33,120 bases of DNA from an uncultured Planctomycetaceae bacterium (lineage in GTDB: Bacteria; Planctomycetota; Planctomycetia; Planctomycetales; Planctomycetaceae): NCBI GenBank assembly GCA_903861195.1, contig CAIOTJ010000620.1, forward strand, positions 1-33,120, in the 5' to 3' direction. The first letter of the stretch is position 1. Each line of letters begins with the position of its first letter. Below are positions 17,515-25,458 of this stretch, piece after piece. The notes beneath the pieces were generated by a model, which saw nothing but the letters and a program-made list of their open reading frames with translations, did not search any database and had not been told where the DNA came from. Made by a program: the position numbers and the translations under genes.

Positions 17515-18843
17515 TTACCACAGGGAATTCATATTCTGAAACCAATTGACACGCGGGTGTATATGGATATCCGAACGGGAGATTGCTCGTCTGAGTGAAA
17601 TTCCCTCGATTGAACGGCATCGACTGAGTGCAACGTAGAGCTGCCCATGCTCAAACGCTCGGTCTTGTAAATCGATGTGGACTGCATCGAATGTCATTCC
17701 CTGCGATTTGTGAATGGTGATCGCCCATGCTAGTTTCAAGGGAAATTGGTTGAAAACTCCGGCAACTTCCTCCGAAACTCCTGCAACTCCTGGGCGTTTG
17801 ACGTAGCGCAGGATTTCCCAGCGTTTTCTGGTAATCCAATGTTCATTTTGTGTATCAGCTAATCGAATTCGAATCGCCTCTTTTCCTTCATGATAACCAA
17901 ATCCAACGACCTGACCCAGGGAACCGTTATGCCAGAGCTTACCATAATTGGTGAGCAGCATGACTTTAGCGCCAACTTTAAGTCGCAATATCTCCTCCGC
18001 CGGTGCGTCCTTACCCTCCAGATTTCCTTCTGTTGACGCCTTGTAATGTTTCTCATCCCCAGAGAGTTGCGCAAGCTTAATTCGGTTCACATCATCCGCA
18101 GCCTTTCTTGTCGAAGTGAGTGTAACAATACCTGAGTCTGTTGGATTGCGTGACGTTATCCTGCGATTGAGCATGCGCAAATCGTCATCAAGAACAGCTC
18201 CACGACGAAGTCGATTCAACAGGTCTGTGAAGCCGGTATCCTTTTGTCTGAAGACCTGAGGGAGTCGATAGAAGTTGAGAGGGCAGAATCGCAATGCTGC
18301 GGAATCGAAAAAAAAGTGTGAATCATACTGTGTTGCAAAAAAATCCTTCAAATCATCGCCATCAACAATAGGTGGTAATTGAAGCAAGTCACCCAGAAAT
18401 ACGACCTGCAGTCCCCCAAATGGACGTGTGGCATCGAGATGCATCTTGAGGCAGGTGTCGATTGCATCGAGAAGATCCGAACGTACCATTGAGATCTCAT
18501 CGATAATGATCCCACTCAATTGATTGAGGAGGTCCTTCTGGCTTGGTCGAAATCTGAATTGATGATGGGTCATCAATCTTGGCGGTAATCCGAAAAAGGA
18601 GTGAATTGTCGAGCCTCGAACCGTCATGGCCGCCGCACCGGTTGGTGCGAGCACTGCGACAGTTGCATTTGCCTTCTCGTGAATCGCATTCAATAAGGTC
18701 GATTTCCCCGTACCCGCGCCGCCCGTGATAAAGACGGGAGATTCTCCTCGCGCAATTCCTGCCATTGCACGCTTCATCTCGAGGCTTAAAGTGAGCCCCT
18801 TTTCCTGGAACCCGGTTCTGATTGGAAAGGAAAGAATGGCCAA
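17515..18843 (-). CDS. PIF1/RecD-like superfamily 1 DNA helicase
   Basis: A 442-aa SF1B helicase. Motifs in order: Walker A GGAGTGKST at 41-49; motif Ia APTGAAA from 66, with TIHSFFGL at 79-86; Walker B IIIDEISM from 112 (D115, E116); motif III GDLLQLPP at 151-158; motif V AITIHKSQGMTFD at 374-386; and motif VI YVALSRC at 403-409. This is the PIF1-like set. It would use ATP to translocate 5'-3' on single-stranded DNA; polarity is family knowledge. No nuclease or accessory domain is visible. The predicted start is a TTG at 18843, 13 bases after the GTPase stop, with only a weak ACGGA upstream. The next in-frame ATG (18777) would leave just 18 residues before Walker A. The tight spacing implies translation coupled to the GTPase. 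Composition is low-GC. Confidence 0.88.
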   Translation of the reverse strand: MAILSFPIRTGFQEKGLTLSLEMKRAMAGIARGESPVFITGGAGTGKSTLLNAIHEKANATVAVLAPTGAAAMTVRGSTIHSFFGLPPRLMTHHQFRFRPSQKDLLNQLSGIIIDEISMVRSDLLDAIDTCLKMHLDATRPFGGLQVVFLGDLLQLPPIVDGDDLKDFFATQYDSHFFFDSAALRFCPLNFYRLPQVFRQKDTGFTDLLNRLRRGAVLDDDLRMLNRRITSRNPTDSGIVTLTSTRKAADDVNRIKLAQLSGDEKHYKASTEGNLEGKDAPAEEILRLKVGAKVMLLTNYGKLWHNGSLGQVVGFGYHEGKEAIRIRLADTQNEHWITRKRWEILRYVKRPGVAGVSEEVAGVFNQFPLKLAWAITIHKSQGMTFDAVHIDLQDRAFEHGQLYVALSRCRSIEGISLRRAISRSDIHIHPRVNWFQNMNSLW

Positions 18844-18856
18844 AGTACAGATCCGT

Positions 18857-21232
18857 TCAAGCAGCTGTGTCGCTTGGTCCGGGCAGAAGTTTAATCGCCT
18901 CGGTGATCAACTCAATTCGGGATTCAAGAATCTTGCAGTCTTTCACAGACAGTGAATCAGAAAGCAATGAAACGGCAGTCTGGATTCTTGCAGCGGCAGC
19001 GTTGCCGAAATCCCCGATTGCGTCGGTGCAAGTCATGGAAAGCTCATTGACCGCACTTTCAATCAGTCCATTGACGCGGCTGCGTATCACTTCGATCGCC
19101 GCTGGTGTGTATTGCCGGATCACACGCTGCATTCGCTGTGAGCATCCTGAACCCGATTCATGACTGATCTTGTGAAAGATGTCACTCATCTCTTCCTGAG
19201 CAATCACGTAGGCCGGTTTACGAATCGACTCAACCTGCCGGATTTTGTTGTTTACAGTCTGAAGAATCAATTGCCGCTGTTGGGTTGTAATTCCAATCAG
19301 TTCGGCTGAGACTTGTTGAATCGCATCGACCAACTCAGGAACTGCATGCTCTGTCTGCAAACCCTTCAGTCGAGAGGCGATTTCGTTTGCCAGATCGCTT
19401 GTGACCGTGGAAATCTGGTCTTCAATCAGGTAGTCGCGAAAATGGGTCCAGGCAAGCAACACATCATCAACCAAGACAGAGCAGATGTCTTCATTGATGT
19501 CGATTGCTTCACCGCGGCTGGTCACATGAATTCCCTGTTTGCGTCCAACTGCTCTCAGGCTGGCCCAGTGAAAACCTGTCCAAATTCGAAGCTTGTCTTC
19601 GATCCGTCTTGCAGACATGATCGAGACCTGTTGAAGTCTCTGCGCGATACCTGTTGCGCCAGACGTTAAATTCCGCTTGAATTCCTCTTCTCTTGTCGTG
19701 ACAGCTGACTTGATCCAGGGGATCAATTCGTTTTGAACAGTGTCGACAATGTTTCGCAGTCCAAGTTGACCGCCAGCTATTTGTGCTTTGTCTGCCGCAA
19801 TCGCTTTGCGAAAGGTCGATGCCAAAAGGCTGACCTCACTTTCCAGGCTGAGTTCAAGATCATCATAGAAATTGTCCGCGAGGTACTCGTCGGCTACCTC
19901 AACAAGGAATTGCCTCAATCCTGGGATGCCAGTCGCTTCGATTGATCCGTCGAAATAATCCATCTGCTGCCGTCGGGTTTTAATGGACGCCGAAAAGCGA
20001 TTGCAGAAAATCTCATGTGCTAGTGCCGAGACAAAGAAGACAGGGATCTCATCAATTCTGCCAAGCAGTTCAGTCCGCTGTTGCTTTGAGGCATCGTCGT
20101 AGCCCTGCGGTAACTTCGGCCCAGCGATGTCGCGAAGCATTGAACAATATGTTGCAGTTTGTTCACGTTTATACGACTCGACGGCCGCCACATGGATCTG
20201 TGTCTCTTCCTCTTCTGAAGCATCAATCAATGACGCTTCATCAATGGTGGGATGATAGCTATCGAGCTTGGTACGAATGATGAAAAGTCTTTGCCGTCGT
20301 TTGCTCGTTGCTTCAAGAAAAGTCGCAAGGACGGAAGAGTTGCGTAACCATGATTCGATATCTGGTCCAATATTGCTGTCGCTTGTGACAATGGCTACAG
20401 CTGTGGCTTTCTCCCGCAGACTGTTTGTAACCGCTGTTCGCCGTGGATCGGTATCATTCGTTCCGGGAAGATCCACCAGCTGTAAGCTGGGATGCCAGTC
20501 TGGAAAAGGTCCGAAGATTTTGCATTCCTCAATAATCGTCCAAAATACGTCTTTTGTGGAAAGATACCTTTCCACCGTACGCCGCATTTCATCCAGCTCT
20601 GTCGCATTGACGCTTGTTGTTTTGCCGAGCCATTTGGCGGTATCAGCAGGGATTTTGGCCTCTCTCACTCTTTCAAGTAAAACGCTCGCTGGAAGGTCGG
20701 GGTCCAATCGAAAGAGTTGGACAAAACGCTGCAGAACAGATTTGACATACCGAGGTTCGACGAGCGTAATGTCCTCAGCATCGCCGGACTGGTTGTGAAT
20801 TGCTTCCGCGGCATCTTTAACAGCTTGTGACCAGTCCTGTATCAACTGGTCCCTGTCGACAAACTTGATCTTGATAGACCATTGAGGTGCCCAAGTCATT
20901 GAAAGGATCGAAGCCGTGCATGGTTTGGTGTCAGAGGTTGGAAGCAGTGCGGTTTGTACCAAGGAATTCAGCAAAGTGCTTTTTCCATGGCGGCTGGGCC
21001 CCAAAACAACAACGTCAATTGGTGGAACAACTTGAAGACTGCCTTCAATTGCATCAAGGCGGTCCAGGATTCTTTTGACGGCTGCGGCACACTCCGGATA
21101 GGCGTCTATCGCGGCTTGAGCCTGTGATGTGTTAATCCCTTGTCGGATGCGATCAACGCGACTCCTCAATGCGTTCTTTCGCTGATCAAGATCGTTGGGG
21201 ATGATGGAATCGCGATCGGTTGTGTCCGTCAT
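18857..21232 (-). CDS. Dynamin-superfamily-like large GTPase
   Basis: A 791-aa GTPase, first gene of the island operon. The G domain has G1 GPSRHGKST (78-86), a candidate G2 threonine at 102 or 106, G3 DLPG (254-257) and G4 TKLD (321-324). About 165 residues lie between G1 and G3, far more than in small GTPases, and the insertion looks helical. Residues of about 450-791 are predicted mostly alpha-helical, like a dynamin stalk, without an obvious membrane helix. This places it near bacterial dynamin-like proteins and eukaryotic NUGGC/SLIP-GC-type GTPases; the exact family is uncertain. ATG 21232 was chosen over the in-frame TTG 21268 because GGGA lies 6 bases before it. The helicase follows 13 bases downstream. 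The likely action is nucleotide-driven assembly around a membrane or nucleic acid, which is inference. Confidence 0.8.
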   Translation of the reverse strand: MTDTTDRDSIIPNDLDQRKNALRSRVDRIRQGINTSQAQAAIDAYPECAAAVKRILDRLDAIEGSLQVVPPIDVVVLGPSRHGKSTLLNSLVQTALLPTSDTKPCTASILSMTWAPQWSIKIKFVDRDQLIQDWSQAVKDAAEAIHNQSGDAEDITLVEPRYVKSVLQRFVQLFRLDPDLPASVLLERVREAKIPADTAKWLGKTTSVNATELDEMRRTVERYLSTKDVFWTIIEECKIFGPFPDWHPSLQLVDLPGTNDTDPRRTAVTNSLREKATAVAIVTSDSNIGPDIESWLRNSSVLATFLEATSKRRQRLFIIRTKLDSYHPTIDEASLIDASEEEETQIHVAAVESYKREQTATYCSMLRDIAGPKLPQGYDDASKQQRTELLGRIDEIPVFFVSALAHEIFCNRFSASIKTRRQQMDYFDGSIEATGIPGLRQFLVEVADEYLADNFYDDLELSLESEVSLLASTFRKAIAADKAQIAGGQLGLRNIVDTVQNELIPWIKSAVTTREEEFKRNLTSGATGIAQRLQQVSIMSARRIEDKLRIWTGFHWASLRAVGRKQGIHVTSRGEAIDINEDICSVLVDDVLLAWTHFRDYLIEDQISTVTSDLANEIASRLKGLQTEHAVPELVDAIQQVSAELIGITTQQRQLILQTVNNKIRQVESIRKPAYVIAQEEMSDIFHKISHESGSGCSQRMQRVIRQYTPAAIEVIRSRVNGLIESAVNELSMTCTDAIGDFGNAAAARIQTAVSLLSDSLSVKDCKILESRIELITEAIKLLPGPSDTAA

Positions 21233-21607
21233 CCTTAATCCCAGATTCTCTGCTGTCGTACGAACCAATGAACTTTCGACAAATGATGCCGAAAGTGAAT
21301 GAACACCGATGATCCACCAACTTTATAAGAAATTCACGTCAAATGGCCTAGGGAATTGAGATTGGTTCGGTCAAGTGCCGGTAGGAGTGGTTTTCAATGG
21401 CGATTGACAGCATTTTCTGCTCATTGCCTGAACAAGCCGCTTGGGGAGCGTTTGTTTAGCAGAATATCTCTTCCACGTACCCAATCCCTCATGCGGGGTT
21501 TGTATTGCAACAGCTGTGGGGTGGGCAGGATCTGCGGCCACATCGGGTGGAATAACAGTCGGCGGCTGTTTGGGGTGACAGTCCCGGCGCACAAATTCCT
21601 GCTGTTC
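21233..21607. other. Intergenic region upstream of the GTPase-helicase operon
   Basis: No gene is supported. The first 100 bases upstream of the GTPase are A/T-rich and should hold the operon promoter. On the minus strand TTGACG and TATAAA both occur (about 21325-21345), but only 9 bases apart, so they cannot form one sigma-70 promoter. Composition climbs back to the chromosomal level by about 21600. Confidence 0.5.
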
Positions 21608-22030
21608 TCAGAACGCCTCCCCAGCCACCCCCAAAAACTCCAGCCAGACTCCCAGCAGCGCGGGGCCGGGGGGCTCTGTGGGCGGGGTGGGGGGTGGGTC
21701 GAAGTCGAGGGTTAGCAGGTGACGGCTGGTGAGGCCGTGGGGGAGGGGGGCGAGGTAGCCGGTGGGGAGAGGTGTGAGGTCGAGGGGGAGGTTGTCGAGG
21801 AAGACCTGCCGGGGGGGGAGGGTGCAGGCGATGCGGATGCGGACCCGCTCGGCCGGGTCGAGCCGGATGGGGCGCTGGAAGAACCGCTGGGCCCGCCGGG
21901 GGACTCCGGGCTCAAGAGGCAGCGGCAGGTCGTAGCGCTCCTGGTTGGCCTGATCCGGAGGGAGGGGGGGGAGGCAATCCGGTTGGGTAAGGTACCACGG
22001 TCCGGCAAGACGAATCGAATGCGGGGGCAC
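21608..22030 (-). CDS. Small hypothetical protein resembling a glycoside hydrolase family 2 sugar-binding domain
   Basis: A 140-aa protein from a GTG start at 22030 (no other upstream start is available). It begins MPPHSIRLAGPWYL, continues with RRAQRFFQRPIRLDPAERVRIR, then VFLDNLPLDL and SRHLLTLDFDPPP. The pattern of 'R-L-x-G-P-W', 'R.F.RP..L...ERV' and 'V.L...L' is that of the jelly-roll sugar-binding domain found at the N-terminus of GH2 enzymes, here standing alone. Pro/Leu-rich codon use is typical of this genome, unlike the adjacent island. No signal peptide or catalytic domain is present. No Shine-Dalgarno is visible, so the start is tentative. A role in glycan or protein binding is inference. 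Confidence 0.6.
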   Translation of the reverse strand: MPPHSIRLAGPWYLTQPDCLPPLPPDQANQERYDLPLPLEPGVPRRAQRFFQRPIRLDPAERVRIRIACTLPPRQVFLDNLPLDLTPLPTGYLAPLPHGLTSRHLLTLDFDPPPTPPTEPPGPALLGVWLEFLGVAGEAF

Positions 22031-22250
22031 GGGGCGTTCGCCGGTTGAGGCGCTTCGGAACAGAGAACGAGTGCCGCGGAAATCGCTGGCATGATGGAAC
22101 CGGGACAGATATACTCCCTTGCGCCAAGAGCCTCAATGCGCTCAGCGCATGCCACAGGATGCTGGGGTGGCGGCACTTGGCGACCGCGAGGGATTGTGGT
22201 TGGCAGCCTCTCTGCGTTCGCGTGTCTGTGCGTCAGGTCGAGTGCGCGTC

Positions 22251-22330
22251 GGGTCAATTGTACTTTGGGCCAATTCTGCTTCTGGCCCATTCTGTTTCGG
22301 GCCAATTGTGCTTCGAGCCAGTTGGGTCGA
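22251..22330. repeat. Tandem repeat, five 16-base units with GGGCCAATT-type core
   Basis: The core (CAATT or a one-base variant) recurs at 22255, 22271, 22287, 22303 and 22319, exactly 16 bases apart. The best units are GGGCCAATTCTGCTTC and GGGCCAATTGTGCTTC; the outer units are degenerate. The array ends about 55 bases before the fabH start. It shares its core, but not its period, with the 18-base array at 7198-7269. Confidence 0.85.
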
Positions 22331-22385
22331 CGGTGTTCCTGTTCTCTCGCGTCAATCTTGGGTTTGTCCCGAGGATTTGAGCGCC

Positions 22386-23498
22386 ATGTCGTACGAAAAT
22401 CAGCCCGTGGCCGCGGCGCTCCCCGCCGTTGCGGCCGGTGCTTCCCCCACTGGCGGCGAGACTGTGCCTGCCCGCGCCCCGGCAGCGGCCGGTCGCCGCG
22501 TCAGCCTGCGAACCCGTACGTTGATGGGGGTGCAGGTGCTCTCGTGCGGCAGTTACCTGCCCGAGCTGGTGGTGACCAACGAAGAGCTGGCCACGCGGTT
22601 CGGCTTCGATGCCGACTGGATTACCCAGCGGTCGGGCATTCTCGCTCGCCGGCTGGCATTGCCCGAGCAGGCGACCAGCGATCTGTGCGTCGAAGCGGCC
22701 CGCAAGGCGATCCGCAACGCCAAGATCAATCCCCAGGAAATTGACTTGCTGGTGGTGGGGACCTTCACTCCCGACCATGGCATCCCCTCGACCGCCTGCC
22801 TCGTGCAGGAACGGCTCGACCTTGACTGCGGGGCCATGGACGTGCAGGCGGCGTGTGCCGGGTTTATGTACGCCCTCGCCACCGCCGCCCAGTTCGTGGC
22901 GACCGGCAACAGCAAGCTGGCTCTGGTGATTGGCGGCGACTGCAACAGCCGGGTGACCAATCCGCTCGACCAGCGGACCGCCCCCCTGTTTGGCGATGGG
23001 GCGGGGGCTGTGCTGCTGGCCGCCGGCGATCAGCAACAGGGGCTGTTGTGCTACCAGTTGGGGGCCGACGGCAGCGGCGGCCCGATGCTCGACCGCAAGA
23101 GCGGGGGCTCGCGCCGCCCCCCCAACGTGGCCGACATCGAGCAGGGGCTGCATTACCTGCAGATGGATGGGCGGAACGTCTTCAAATGGGCGGTCAACAC
23201 CGTCACCTCGACCATTCGCCTGGTCCTCGAAAAGAGCGGGCTGGGGGTCGACGACGTTGATCTGTTCGTGCTGCATCAGGCGAACCTGCGGATCATCAAC
23301 GCGGCGGCCGAGTCCCTGGGCATTCCCCCCGAAAAACTGTTCGTCAACCTGCAGAAGTACGGGAACACCTCGGGGGGCTCGATTCCCATCGCCCTCGATG
23401 AGGCGTGCGAAATGGGACGGATCCGCCGGGGAAGCACCGTGCTGATGTCGGGTTTTGGTGCCGGTCTGACGTGGGGAACCGGGCTGTTCCGCTGGTAG
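22386..23498 (+). CDS. fabH: 3-oxoacyl-ACP synthase III (FabH-type)
   Basis: A 370-aa KAS III. FabH condenses acetyl-CoA with malonyl-ACP to start type II fatty acid synthesis. The catalytic triad is visible: C157 in VQAACAGFMYAL, H297 in LHQANLRI and N327 in GNTSGGSIPIAL. GDGAGAVLL at 203-211 and the C-terminal GFGAGLTWGTGLFRW are also typical. Residues 1-46 form an Ala/Pro-rich extension absent from ordinary FabH, whose core would start at the in-frame ATG 22524 (324 aa). The ATG at 22386 is preferred because GAGGA lies about 10 bases upstream and nothing comparable precedes 22524. It is 5 kb away from the other fab genes. A related KAS III-like enzyme for another starter unit cannot be excluded. 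Confidence 0.9.
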   Translation: MSYENQPVAAALPAVAAGASPTGGETVPARAPAAAGRRVSLRTRTLMGVQVLSCGSYLPELVVTNEELATRFGFDADWITQRSGILARRLALPEQATSDLCVEAARKAIRNAKINPQEIDLLVVGTFTPDHGIPSTACLVQERLDLDCGAMDVQAACAGFMYALATAAQFVATGNSKLALVIGGDCNSRVTNPLDQRTAPLFGDGAGAVLLAAGDQQQGLLCYQLGADGSGGPMLDRKSGGSRRPPNVADIEQGLHYLQMDGRNVFKWAVNTVTSTIRLVLEKSGLGVDDVDLFVLHQANLRIINAAAESLGIPPEKLFVNLQKYGNTSGGSIPIALDEACEMGRIRRGSTVLMSGFGAGLTWGTGLFRW

Positions 23499-23500
23499 GA

Positions 23501-23526
23501 GTGGGCTCGGCCTTGGCCGGGCCCAC
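23501..23526 (+). terminator. Stem-loop just after fabH, possible terminator
   Basis: GTGGGCTCGGC (23501-23511) pairs with GCCGGGCCCAC (23516-23526), with one T-G wobble and a CTTG loop, starting 2 bases after the fabH stop. There is no T tract, so termination is only possible, perhaps with Rho. Confidence 0.4.
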
Positions 23527-23740
23527 GGGAACCACTCCCGCCAACCCCGTGCGAACCGGCCTCCCCGAACTCCTCCCGCCCGACCCGGTCGTGCCTCCAA
23601 GAATTCGGCCGGCAAGAATCCGTTCCGCAACGCTGGCTGCCCACCCCAAACTCCCCGCCTGATCTCGCCCGGCCTGGCCCTTCTGGTCCGGGCTTTCGGC
23701 AACCCTCCTGATAACCTCCCCTCGACGGAGACTCTTCGCC

Positions 23741-24508
23741 ATGCGTCTGGGACTGGTGACCTACATGTGGGGGGCCGAATGGGATCTGCCCACCCTGCTG
23801 AAGAATTGTGCCGAGACCGGCTTCGAGGGAGCCGAGCTGCGGACCACCCACAAGCACGGCGTCGAACTCGCGCTGACGGCTGAAGAGCGCCGGGAGGTGC
23901 GGAAGCGGTTCGAAGATTCTCCCGTAGTCTTCGTCGGGCCGGGAACCGCCTGTGAGTACCACAGCCCCGACCCGGCGGTGGTGGCGAAGAACATCGAAGA
24001 GACCAAGCGGTTTGTCGAGTTGTCGCACGACCTGGGGGGGACGGGGGTTAAAGTGCGGCCCAATGCCTTCGTCAAAGACGAGCCGCGCGAGAAGACGATC
24101 GAGCGAATGGGAAAAGCCCTGCGGGTCTGCGGCGAGTTTGCCGAGGGTTTTGGGCAGGAGATTCGGGTCGAAGTGCACGGCCCCGGGACCCAGGAACTTC
24201 CGGTGATGAAGGCGATTCTCGAAACGGCCGACCATCCGCAGGTGGTCTGCTGCTGGAATTCGAATCCGGGTGAGGTGGTGAATGGTTCCATTGCCCCGGC
24301 CCTGGCGCAGGTCGCGCAGAAGCTGGGTCAGACGATGCACATCCACGATTTGTACGACAAGCAGTATCCGTATCTGGAACTGTTCGGCTTGTTGAAAAAA
24401 CAGCAGTACGACGGCTGGATGCTGTCGGAGAGCCCCCCCACCGGCGATCCGGTGCGGGTGATGAAGTACTACCGCATGCTGTTCGACGAGTTGGTGGCCC
24501 GCGCCTGA
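23741..24508 (+). CDS. Sugar phosphate isomerase/epimerase-like TIM-barrel protein
   Basis: A 255-aa protein of the xylose-isomerase-like TIM-barrel (AP endonuclease family 2) superfamily. Strands ending in acidic or His residues appear in order: RLGLVTYMW, GAELR, VFVGPGTACEYH, VKVRP, IRVEVHG, CCWNSNPG, MHIHDLY and WMLSESPP. Such residues bind a divalent metal in relatives such as hydroxypyruvate isomerase and IolE/IolI, but the specific substrate cannot be told. The family is widely expanded in Planctomycetes. GGAG lies 11 bases before the ATG. The gene is separated from fabH by 242 bases and ends 39 bases from a convergent gene, so it is probably transcribed alone. Confidence 0.82.
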   Translation: MRLGLVTYMWGAEWDLPTLLKNCAETGFEGAELRTTHKHGVELALTAEERREVRKRFEDSPVVFVGPGTACEYHSPDPAVVAKNIEETKRFVELSHDLGGTGVKVRPNAFVKDEPREKTIERMGKALRVCGEFAEGFGQEIRVEVHGPGTQELPVMKAILETADHPQVVCCWNSNPGEVVNGSIAPALAQVAQKLGQTMHIHDLYDKQYPYLELFGLLKKQQYDGWMLSESPPTGDPVRVMKYYRMLFDELVARA

Positions 24509-24547
24509 CGACCGGGTGGATTCCCGGTGGGTGCCCGGCGGGCCTCG

Positions 24548-25351
24548 TCAGATCGCGTCGCCCAGGGCGAGGGCGATGCTGAGTCCGTTGAACAGGGCAT
24601 GCGCGGAGACGACCCCCAGGTAACTGCGGCGCTGGTGGTAGAGCAGGCCCAGGCAGAAGGCCAGGGGAAACAGGGGAATGCCATCGGGCTGGCCTCGCCG
24701 CATATGGACGGCGCTGAACAGCAGGGCGGTGACGGGAATGGTCAGCCACGCGGGAGCGTGGGCGGTCCACGTTCCCTGGAGAAAGACGCGGTAGAGCAGC
24801 TCTTCGAACAGGGGGGCCAGCACCACCGCCGCCAACACCACCCAGAACCCCGTCTCCAGCGAGGGGGCGTCGCGCAACAGGGCCAGCAGCGGATGGGCGG
24901 CATCCCGACCGTACCAACCTTCGTGTCGCAACCAGAGGTTCAGTCCCACCACGGGGGGAAACGCGACCAGGGCGGTGGCCAGCCCAAGTTGCACCTCGAC
25001 CCACCACGGCTGGGAGTCAACTCCGAGATCGGATCGCAGCCACCGGCCTGCCAGCCAGGGAAGCAGCAGCAACAGCCCCAGCACCGCCAGCCGGGCGATA
25101 CAACTGGCCTGCACCCCGCGCAGGGGATCGGCTTGACCCCCCGCCAACGCGAACTGCAGCAGCAACACCAGCACGATGCCCAGGGGGAGGGCCAGGCAGG
25201 GAATCCAGGTGGGCCACGAGACAGGGGGGGCGGGGCGCGGGGGAATGACTGGCTCCTCACGCAGCAGTCGATTCACCAGCCCGTACCACAGGGTGGAGCT
25301 GGAGGTCAGCACCAAAATCAGCAGAATTTGAGTGAGGTGAGAGTTGATCAT
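24548..25351 (-). CDS. CPBP-family intramembrane metalloprotease
   Basis: A 267-aa polytopic membrane protein with the CPBP (CAAX protease/bacteriocin-processing, Rce1-like) motifs. These are EELLYR at 183-188 (EExxxR), H216 in SAVHMR, and H251-xxx-N255 in SAHALFNG. These residues form the glutamate/histidine active site of Abi/Rce1 proteases. Six or more hydrophobic helices flank them. Substrate is unknown; relatives process prenylated proteins, bacteriocins or regulators. In-frame starts at 25372 and 25459 exist. 25351 gives a natural N-terminus (MINSHLTQILLILVL) running straight into the first helix, but no Shine-Dalgarno decides between them. It converges with the TIM-barrel gene and diverges from yjbQ. 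Confidence 0.87.
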   Translation of the reverse strand: MINSHLTQILLILVLTSSSTLWYGLVNRLLREEPVIPPRPAPPVSWPTWIPCLALPLGIVLVLLLQFALAGGQADPLRGVQASCIARLAVLGLLLLLPWLAGRWLRSDLGVDSQPWWVEVQLGLATALVAFPPVVGLNLWLRHEGWYGRDAAHPLLALLRDAPSLETGFWVVLAAVVLAPLFEELLYRVFLQGTWTAHAPAWLTIPVTALLFSAVHMRRGQPDGIPLFPLAFCLGLLYHQRRSYLGVVSAHALFNGLSIALALGDAI

Positions 25352-25458
25352 CGGCGGTCGATCGGGGAGCATACCCCAGCCGGTGCCCGACAGGCTCTCG
25401 GCTCTCTGGGCACCCTGCCCGTTCCCCCCAGTGTAGCGACGTCTTCCCCGCCTCCCCA

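Larger units (their letters stand above)
17385..21600. other. Low-GC two-gene island (candidate horizontally acquired defence cassette)
   Basis: This stretch differs visibly in composition from both flanks. Hand counts of 60-base rows give 21 G+C at 18301-18360 (35%) and 32 at 19021-19080 (53%), against 41 at 16921-16980 (68%). Codons in its two genes use A/T third positions freely, unlike neighbours. The only genes are a GTPase and a helicase on the minus strand. No integrase, transposase, tRNA or clear attachment site was seen, so the transfer mechanism is unknown. Edges are approximate. Confidence 0.7.

Noticed and set aside
18725-20798. Plus-strand open frames inside the island (for example 20268-20798, 19313-19669)
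   Set aside because: They lie opposite the GTPase and helicase, show no domain and lack ribosome sites.
21320-21350. TTGACG and TATAAA upstream of the GTPase as its promoter
   Set aside because: They are only 9 bases apart on the minus strand. Either may be part of a real promoter, but no proper pair was found.
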